64,000 nt of DNA from Puccinia triticina (lineage: Eukaryota; Basidiomycota; Pucciniomycetes; Pucciniales; Pucciniaceae): positions 1,736,001 to 1,800,000 of the forward strand of contig NC_070559.1 of assembly GCF_026914185.1 (NCBI RefSeq), written 5' to 3'. A program made the translations under genes and the position numbers. Positions within the stretch are counted from its first letter, which is position 1. The number at the start of each line of letters is the position of its first letter. Below the pieces are notes generated by a model. The model worked only from the letters and a program-made list of their open reading frames with translations. It had not been told where the DNA came from and ran no database searches. Shown here in pieces: positions 57,382 to 64,000 of the stretch.

Positions 57382-57583
57382 TGTTATGAGCCGTAGCGCG
57401 GGCTCCGCAGCGCAGACTCACATGTACATAGACTACACGTACATGTCACGGACCATACTCAAGGTTCAAGAGGCTGGAGATCCAAGCCTCTTCCTCATCC
57501 TGCAATCTACCATATTGGATCCAGAACTCCCAGAACCCCAGAACCCAGACCCCATCTTCCTCTCCACAGAACAGACCTTAACA
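57382..57583 (+). repeat. Chromovirus 3' LTR
   Basis: This LTR is 202 bp, the same length as the 5' LTR, with about five differences clustered between 57436 and 57485, and is followed by CAGGG. Confidence 0.92.
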
Positions 57584-57588
57584 CAGGG

Positions 57589-58054
57589 AGAAGCATCTGG
57601 AGTGGGTGCGGCAGGGATTGCCATTGACACTTTCCAGTTGCTCTGTGCAGGGGCAAGGGTGTTTGGTCAGAGGGGGCTGGACTTAACTCAGTCCCTCCTG
57701 GGCGCAAAGTGCCCGCCTCTGATCAGGTTTGCTCAATGTACATGAACAGGCAAGAAGCCTGCACATCTATCAGTATTTTTCTTGTTATATATCACGCCAC
57801 CTTAATGGTCAAGAAATCAGCTAGCAAGAAGGCCTCATAATGGGTAAGATGTGGGTCCCTAGGGGCATTATCTCACAGATTGCAATCATCATCAAAAAAA
57901 GCAAAGTTGCCTTTGATTTTCATCCTCTGTACATACACCTGTCAGAGCTATGCAAAAAAAGCAGACTGATGTGTCACTTTTTGCCTCAAAGGAACTGTAT
58001 TCACTTCATAGTTTCAGGGTACCTGTGGGATGTCTGTCAGTTTGGGAGGGGGCC
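57589..58054. other. Helitron interior, no gene seen
   Basis: Sequence to the right of the gypsy element. A short frame around 57600-57740 has no recognisable features. Confidence 0.4.
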
Positions 58055-58648
58055 TTCAACCTAGCTTAGCTAATTCCCTCCTCCTTGAAGCAAAGCAACC
58101 TCTGAAGAAGGGACTTATGCGCTATGTGGACCCCGCAGCCTGAGAGAATGATGACTTTTGGTGGGGACTTTTTTAGAATCAATCTCACTCATGAGCCTCT
58201 GCACCATTTTTGATATTGTTTACATTTCTGGGGCGGTGCAAGCTGTTGCTATCTTTCTGCTATTTTTTCCCATCCTCAACACCTCTTGGTGAGCTGCAAT
58301 CAGAGTTGTAACTTCATGGATTTCAGATTCTGTACAGTGCAACATGTGTGATACGGGATATAGCCAACTAATGAAGTTGCAAAAAAAGACATTTCACTGT
58401 CATTACATATCCCTAAAAATAGCACAATAGGTGGGAAGATTCTCCTAGATGTTGTGCATCTTTTGTTCCCCTACAACTCAATCACATAATGTGATGTGAT
58501 GAAGCTACACAGGCTCAAAAAAGGCCAAGCTGCCAAGCCGCGGGGTCCACTTAGTGTACAAGTCCTTCCTTCGGAGAGTCCCTGCAGGACGGCGCCCCAC
58601 CCCCAATAGAGGGACTTAGTTAAGTTAGGCCTTTGACTCGCAAGCGGT
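58055..58648. mobile_element. Small element with about 90-bp imperfect inverted ends
   Basis: The left end (GGCCTTCAACCTAGCTTAGC.. through GACTTATGCGCTATGTGGACC) and the inverse of the right end (GGCCTAACTTAACTAAGTCC.. through GTACACTAAGTGGACCCCGC) align over about 90 bp. Similar modules lie in the Harbinger-type element. Target duplications are not clear, so the class is open. Confidence 0.45.
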
Positions 58649-58699
58649 ACAGCAGGGGAAGCGACCATGCGATCTGAAGTGATGGGTGGGGGAGTCACA

Positions 58700-59360
58700 T
58701 TCTCACATCTACTCTTGATGACTGGTCTGACTGGTCATCGAGAGGAGATGTGAGTCCCCTCAATGACCGGCAAAGACCGGTCATTGACAGCTGTTAGTCC
58801 CCACAATGACCATCACAAACCGGTAATTGAGAGCTGTGAGTCCTCTCAATTACCGGTCTGTGCCGGTCTTGAGAGGTGGTGAGTCCCCTTGATGACCGGT
58901 CTGACCGGCCATTGAGAGGTGGTGAGTCCCCTCGATGACCGGCAAAGACCGGTCATCGAGAGGAGATGTGAGTCCCCACAATGACTGGCACAAGCCAGTC
59001 ATCAAGAGCTGCGAGTCCTTTCAATGACTGGTCTGTGCCGGTCATCGAGAGGTGGTGAGTCCCCTTGATGACCGGTCTAACCGGCCATCAAGAGGTGGTG
59101 AGTCCTTGATGACCGGTCTAACCGGTCATCAGGAGGTGATTCCCCTCAATGAATGGTCAGACCGGTCATTGAGAGGTGATGCGAGTCCCCTCAATTACCG
59201 GAAAAGACTGGTCATCAAGAGGAGATGTGAGTCCCCTCAATGACCGGTACAGACTGGTCATTGACAGCTGTCAGTCCTCCCAATCAGCGGTCTTTGCCAG
59301 TCATTGAGGTGAGTCCCCTCGATGACCGGTCGGACCGGTCATCAAGAAGAGATGTGAGTA
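58700..59360. repeat. Tandem GACCGGTC palindrome array
   Basis: About 15 units of 35-50 bp have the form GATGACCGGTCTGACCGGTCAT, then CGAGAGGAGATGTGAGTCCCCTC. It is the same motif family as the array at 34866-35478, with a different spacer. It lies inside the Helitron 51444-59789. Confidence 0.85.
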
Positions 59361-59966
59361 GAAATAGCCCCCTCTTTAGGCCCTCGAGCTGACCTGTAAC
59401 CACCCAGATGAGTGTGTACAGGCCAGTATTATGCCTGCCCAGGCGCAGGGCCCTGGCAACCTTCAGGGTGCAAAGCATTAGGGCCCAGGTTGTGTGCAGC
59501 TGGTTGGATACTTAAAGGGTGTGGGGGAAGCTGTTTGTCCCCCCAGGGGATGTGTTTTTGTCCCACCCCCCTCCCTGGAGCCCACTAATCATTTGATTAG
59601 GGCCTCCTTGATTACATTTTTGACCGACCTTCTTTTGCCTGTTGATCCGGCACGGGCTGGAGGGTCAATCTGAGGTGCCCTCCAGGGTGTTTGGGGATTA
59701 ATTTCAATGGTTATGGGATTTTTGCTAATGAGCACAGGCAAAAATTTTGATCTTGCCTTCTGTGTTTCTGTGATTTTAATAAAATTGGATATAACCAAAA
59801 TGACTTGAGGCCAACAAATTGAAATGTTAGAGAAACGATTGGAAAAAGTTTACAGACCCCAGGCGCCAAAGCAAGCTGACTATGTTAATGTTGTCTTGCT
59901 CCACAAAAGCAAGGAAAAACTTTTTTGGGGTCATGTCAACCGAGTTCATCACCTGACAGATGTATG

Positions 59967-60957
59967 AAACCTTTGATGCCTGGGTTGTCAGGTCGGCAGT
60001 TCAGTCGGGGGGAGGGTGCATCTTAAACTTTGGAATACTGAGTATTGCAGAGCGGAGTCAGACTAGCAAGACTGTGAAAAAAAATCAATCATCTGGGTCA
60101 GGTCCCAAACAAATGAACAAAATGATACAAAAACCAAATGGATGGGCGACGGCACGTGTGAGCTGAAGAGAAGTCCACTCACTTGTCTGTTTTTCTTTCC
60201 TGTTTTTCTTTTGGGGGGGTGGGTTTACAGATGTGGGTGGGCAGGATTGTCCGGCTAGTTCAGGCTCAGGTCTGGCTAGGTCAGGCTTGGGTCTGGTTGA
60301 GCTGTCCGTATTCTGATTGAGTGATTGGATGGTATGCGGATTTACAGATTTTGCTGTGTGATATGAGCCTCTTGGTTGTTCCATCACTGATTTCCCCTTT
60401 AAGCATAAATATCCTTGTAGTGTGAGTGCGATTGGGCCTTGTCATACAAGCCTTGAGACCCAAAGTTCAAAATCTTGACTTTGGATATATTTTTTTTCAC
60501 TAGTTACAAAAACAATCTTGTAGTAAAAAAATACAGAAAAATCCAGAAGATGTAGATGTATGACATAGCAAAACCTAGAAATAATCTGTTGAGTATTCAA
60601 GGTGTGGTGATGCACACAAGGCCGCTCCCAGCCAATCCTGAGAATCTGCTCACGCCAGGAATGTGCATTAGCATGCAAGTACCTCCCTCCGGTCAGGTTC
60701 GCTTCGCAACCAGCCAAATGCTGCACAGCCCGCAACGGAGCCTGGGACTTGTGTTAAGTTTGAGAAAAGCTTGCTGCTTCCCCCACTTTTTTCATCTTTT
60801 TTGCCTTCCCCCCTCCCCAAAAATCTTTCTTGCCCGCCAAAGATCAGCAGGGAACGGCCGGTCCCCCCGCCTGCTATATCCGATTGGCCCAGCCAGTAAT
60901 GAGCATTAAGCCATCCCTTTTTGATCTTTGTAACGCTCAAGAAACCCCATATCAATC
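59967..60957. other. Upstream of the mariner gene, no gene seen
   Basis: This is mixed-composition sequence with a G-run (about 60213-60220). No termini of the mariner element could be placed with confidence. Confidence 0.4.
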
Positions 60958-61790
60958 ATGGGTTTCCGGAAATATTCACCAGACCTTAAAAATGCGGCTG
61001 TCAGTCACGCCATTAAGGGGAAGCATCTAGCCAAGATCAACGAAATTCTGGGGGCTTCAATCAGCCGCGATTCACTTTACCAATGGTCTAGCTTGTATAA
61101 GAGGACCCGTGCCGTTGTTTGCAACCCCAGCACTTATCTCCAGAGAGGGCGTCCATTGGATTTGAATGATGAGTACTTGAAGTTTATCAAAGAGCTTGTT
61201 ACTGATAAGCCATTGATTTACGCAGATGAGATCCAACACAGCTTGACCAAAGAACATGGGATCACTGTATCAGTATTGACTATCTTAAACACCCTGCATG
61301 GCCGGTTGAGCATGTCAAAAAAGACAATGCGGACCTTCCATCCCAAACAAGACAAAACCAAGAGGGCCCATTACATCTACCAGGTTGGAGCGGTGCCAGC
61401 CTCTTGTCTGGAGTTTACTGGTGAGCTTCTGGACCAACAACTACTTATTCAATATAATTTAATAATATACACTAAACCTCCTTTAATGCTTACTCAGACA
61501 AGTCAGGCCTGTGCCTAGAGGTTGTCCAATGAACTCAAGGATGGGCTGTAGTTGGCAAACAAACCCCTAGAGTCACTGCAAAAAAAACTGTGTCAACTGT
61601 GAGCAGTTGACATGCGGTAACTCTGAGGAAGCTTGTGGTGTTACACCAGCCTTACTCAAGGTTTGAATCAACCCAAGCTTTAATGCACAGTCACTCACTA
61701 GGGTAGATATGTTCCCACTCCCCAGGGAGTGCCCTACCATAAATTTTTTCCATAACTGTGCTGGAGGCCTTTGGTAAATAATAATTGGAT

Positions 61791-62769
61791 TAGAGATAGT
61801 CATTTGGGACCCAGGTACCAAGCGGTACCCGGGTACCGCACCGCTTTTTGGCCAATTTCAGGTACCTAGTACCGCACCCGGCACCGCCTGGGAGGTACCA
61901 CGGGTACCGCTGGCGGGTACCGCGGGTACCACCCGTGATATTTTTTGGTGTGGCAGCGTCCTGCTGTCCTGCTTGCTCCATCCAGTTTGTTGCCGTCCTT
62001 TGCGACAAGCTGGAGGGCAAACAGGCTACTGTTTGCCGGGAGGGACTCCTCCCGGCAAGCACTGGCTCTCCTCTTTGACCGGAGGAATCCCTTGGGTTGA
62101 GGAGGAATACACACCTCTGACCGGAGGAATTGATCCATCCGATTGGAGGCATGTACACCTCTTTGACCGGATGAATGGCTCCGGTCAAAGAGGCAAGTCC
62201 ACCCAGCAAGCTGGATATGCGTACAGCTCACCCGGTGGACATCCCTCGCCAAGCTGGATACGTAATATGTATCCAGCTTTCCGAGATGGCTCATCCCTCA
62301 TTGAGATGGATACACAATATCCAGCTCGGCTAGGGAGGTCTCATGGCGAGCTGGACACATCCAGCTCCCTTGGAAGATTCCTCTCGGCGAGCTGGATACA
62401 TATGTATCCCGCTTGGCGAGGGGACTCCTCTCCAGCTCATTAAGAGGTTCTTTGGCGTCCGCGAGCTGGATAAAATATATGTATCCAGCTTCGCGGGAGG
62501 AGTCCCCTTGGCAAGCTGGATACGCCGAGAGGAATCCTCCCAGCTTTCTGGGAGGCCTTCGCCGAGCTGGATCTACCAAGTCCAGGCTCTCAATCCCCCG
62601 GGGGGTGGGAGGTACTTGTAGGCGGTACCCGGGTACCCCACCGCTTTCCAGCCAAAACCCGATACCTAGTACCGCACCCGGCACCGCTGCGCGGGTGCGA
62701 GGCGGGTGCAAGGGGGTACCCGCCAAGCGGTACTAGGTACCCGCCGCGGGTACCAAATGACTATCTCTA
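61791..62769. mobile_element. hAT-type non-autonomous element, 979 bp
   Basis: The ends TAGAGATAGTCATTTGG and CCAAATGACTATCTCTA are perfect inverted repeats, and AATTGGAT is duplicated on both sides (61783-61790 and 62770-62777), an 8-bp hAT signature. Subterminal GGTACCCGGGTACC-rich blocks (61812-61935 and 62620-62752) are also inverted. The interior is a palindromic array (62040-62600). Confidence 0.88.
62040..62600. repeat. Array of AGCTGGATA/TATCCAGCT palindromes
   Basis: Irregular units carry GAGCTGGATACATATGTATCC-like inverted pairs, spaced by CTCGGCGAG/GGGGACTCCTC-like words. They follow a short CTCTTTGACCGGAGGAAT array (62070-62190). The layout parallels the ACCGGTC array in the hAT element at 34672, with unrelated unit sequence. 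Confidence 0.75.
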
Positions 62770-62777
62770 AATTGGAT

Positions 62778-63700
62778 AGGTATGAAAAAGACTGGAAGTC
62801 AGCTATGGAAATCAGCTGTAAATCATCCTGAAATAAACCAGAACTTGCCAAGAAATCATTCAGAACTCATCCAGAATACAGGCCTTTCTTGGCTCTGTGA
62901 CCAGTGTGTCCTTTTCATGGAGATGTGAGAGGCCCAGCCTCTGATATTGTCCCCCTCATGTACTCGCGTACATCAGGGGGACAATTGGTGTCTCAACCCA
63001 AAGCTTTTACTTTTCATGTGGCTGTGAAAGGCCCATCCTGTGATATTTCCACATCAATTTACGTGCGTACATCAGGGTGACTATTGGCAAAGTGAAAAAA
63101 AAGTTCACTTGCATGTGCACATGTGAATTTTGAAAAGCAAAAAAAAGCAAAATTCACCAGATCATTTTTGTGAGGAGGCAAGGATATCTGGCCAAACTGG
63201 AGTGGCACTGCAGTCCAACCTTGACTTAACTCAGAGTTTCACCCTATTGAAAAAGTTTTTCACCATTTGTTTTTAGCCATGTTCAAATTAATTCCCGCAT
63301 TTCCAAGAAAATGGGTTTCACTAATTTTACTGCAACATTATAACCACATTCCAAAATTCTAAACCAATAATACCAAGTTGAATTTTACTTTAATTTTGTA
63401 CATCAGGGCATATGATGTGAATTACAAGAAACCCATTTTTTCAGAGGAATTACATTTTAGAATGTCAATTTTGCTTTTCTATCCTTCAACATCAGAAAAC
63501 AGGAGCAATTGATGAGTTGGATTTGGGTGAAATATCATTTTATCATATTTTTTCCTCCAGTTGTACCTAGAAAACAAGAGAATTCCACACAACATTTTGT
63601 TGAGTCCCAAATCAATTCTAACTGACTTCTGAATCAGTTCTCCATCCACTTTACAATTCATTTAGTGATGAGTTAATAATCCACATCAGGCCCACATCCA
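62778..63700. other. Interior of the CACTA-like element, no gene seen
   Basis: Two related segments (62890-62990 and 62995-63090) share CTTTTCATG..GCTGTGAAAGGCCCA-like words, GATATT and GCGTACATCAGGG. This is a tandem duplication of about 110 bp. The remainder is AT-rich. Confidence 0.5.
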
Positions 63701-64000
63701 ACCAAAACTCACATAAAATTCACCTCTGGCACTCCCTGGGGAGTGGGAACATATCTCCCCTGGTGACTGTGCACCTTGCACAGTGACTGTGCCAACAAAG
63801 ACACTTGTGCATTCAGGTGGAGTTACAATGGCAGCTTGGCTTGAGTATCCTGCATGTCAACTGCAAGCAGTTGACCAATTTATTTTTGCAGTGAGTCCCA
63901 CACGAGCAAAGCACCCATCAATACAACATTGTACCAGCCATTTCAACGTTGAAGCAAAATGAAGAGTTACTCGCAGGCGGTGAGGGAGACTTTGAGGTCA

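Larger units (their letters stand above)
51857..57583 (+). mobile_element. Ty3/gypsy chromovirus, self-primed (Tf1/sushi-like), 5.7 kb
   Basis: It has 202-bp LTRs at 51857-52058 and 57382-57583, with CAGGG duplicated on both sides (51852-51856 and 57584-57588). The order is Gag with zinc knuckle, protease, reverse transcriptase, RNase H, integrase and a C-terminal chromodomain, as in fungal chromoviruses. The LTRs differ at about five positions by eye. The pol region carries three in-frame TGA codons and two frameshifts, so this copy is inactive. Confidence 0.93.
51444..59789 (-). mobile_element. Helitron containing a complete gypsy element
   Basis: The 3' end on the minus strand is CTAG at 51444-51447 after host A, with hairpin GCGGCTTTGCCGC at 51456-51468. 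The 5' end is TCCAATTTTATTAAAATCAC from 59789 inward, next to host T. It belongs to the same family as the other Helitrons, but the 5' region is a different subfamily. Excision restores a reading frame across the site. Without the gypsy element and its duplication it is about 2.6 kb. No Rep/helicase was seen. Confidence 0.7.
51157..59966 (+). pseudogene. Unrecognised ORF split by a Helitron
   Basis: Left of the Helitron an open stretch follows a plausible acceptor (GAAAACAG near 51220) and reads DPNNLRLMIPMVDTQINGG through LKNKFQLTFNK. Joining base 51443 to 59790 continues the same frame: ITKMT, TGA, then QQIEMLEKRLEKVYRPQAPK and FWGHVNRVHHLTDV, then TGA. The continuity supports both the ORF and the Helitron borders. 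The TGA at 59806-59808, and perhaps the one at 59964-59966, sit where CGA would fit. No domain was recognised; it may belong to a host gene or to another element. Confidence 0.5.
61574..63893. mobile_element. CACTA-like non-autonomous element with long inverted ends
   Basis: The termini are CACTGCAAAAAA (61574) and its inverse ending TTTTTGCAGTG (63893), with AGT duplicated (61571-61573 and 63894-63896). Inverted similarity extends over roughly 150 bp, including GTCAACTG..CAGTTGACATGC and CATATGTTCCCACTCCCCAGGGAGTGCC-like blocks (61705 and 63725). A CACTG start and 3-bp duplication fit the CACTA group. The superfamily is inferred. The element is about 1.33 kb without the nested hAT element and has no transposase. 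Confidence 0.75.
60958..64000 (+). pseudogene. Tc1/mariner-type transposase, interrupted, runs off the window
   Basis: The frame starts MGFRKYSPDLKNAAVSHAIK with helix-turn-helix character (LAKINEILGASISRDSLYQW), then RGRPLDLNDEYLKFIKELV and the VGAVPASCLEF stretch leading to the first catalytic Asp. That Asp codon is completed only by removing a GT-AG intron (61421-61497), giving FTDKSGLCLEVVQ; Lys replaces the Glu usual after the Asp. TGA at 61530-61532 replaces a likely CGA (VQ-R-TQGWAVVGKQ). At 61573 a CACTA-like element interrupts. Beyond 63897 the frame resumes (TPR | VPHEQSTHQYNIVPAIS) to the window end. The family cuts and pastes DNA at TA sites; this copy is inactive. Confidence 0.85.

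Noticed and set aside
36116..61532. TGA read as an amino acid (recoding or readthrough) in the element genes
   Set aside because: CpG decay explains CGA-to-TGA at scattered sites, the stop contexts differ, and other damage (frameshifts, Asp-to-Asn) is present in the same elements.

Overview
The window reads as a transposon-rich chromosomal segment of a basidiomycete fungus, most likely a rust (Pucciniales). The reasons are short GT-AG introns in otherwise compact genes, a fungal Tc1/mariner transposase, a chromodomain Ty3/gypsy element, a Copia element primed by half of tRNA-iMet, and an abundant Helitron family. No housekeeping gene is clearly intact. The assignment comes from recognition alone; no database search was possible.

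Layout. 1-2058: 5' part of a minus-strand Helitron cut by the window edge. 2.7-8.0 kb: a small TIR element, a decayed Helitron Rep/helicase, tRNA-like and MITE sequences, and a plus-strand Helitron 3' end at 8019. 8.0-14.8 kb: a multi-exon gene of unknown function (copy A), split by a 3.27-kb Helitron (10634-13898) that carries an intron-containing seryl-tRNA synthetase pseudogene. 15-22 kb: a palindromic minisatellite, a Crinkler/RHS-like NTPase pseudogene on the minus strand, a 29-bp hairpin minisatellite and a 1.2-kb solo LTR. 23.5-26.2 kb: another Helitron. 27.3-31 kb: copy B of the unknown gene, minus strand, with a cleaner exon structure.

33.5-51 kb is a four-level nest whose boundaries all carry target-site duplications: a PIF/Harbinger-type element (TSD TAA) contains a hAT-type element (TSD CAGGATCC), which contains a Copia retrotransposon (TSD GTAGG), which contains a Gag-Pro-only LTR element in opposite orientation (TSD CCGT). 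51.4-59.8 kb: a Helitron that splits an open reading frame and itself contains a complete self-primed chromodomain gypsy element (TSD CAGGG). 61-64 kb: a mariner transposase gene split by a CACTA-like element (TSD AGT), which is split by a second hAT-type element (TSD AATTGGAT). Removing the CACTA-like element restores the mariner frame.

Two themes link the window. First, every in-frame stop in the otherwise long retroelement and mariner frames is TGA at a place where CGA (Arg) fits, which points to CpG-directed C-to-T decay. Second, the Helitrons share one set of termini (TCCAA at the 5' end, a GCGGC/GCCGC hairpin plus CTAG at the 3' end), always sit between A and T, and in one case carry a captured gene fragment with its introns.
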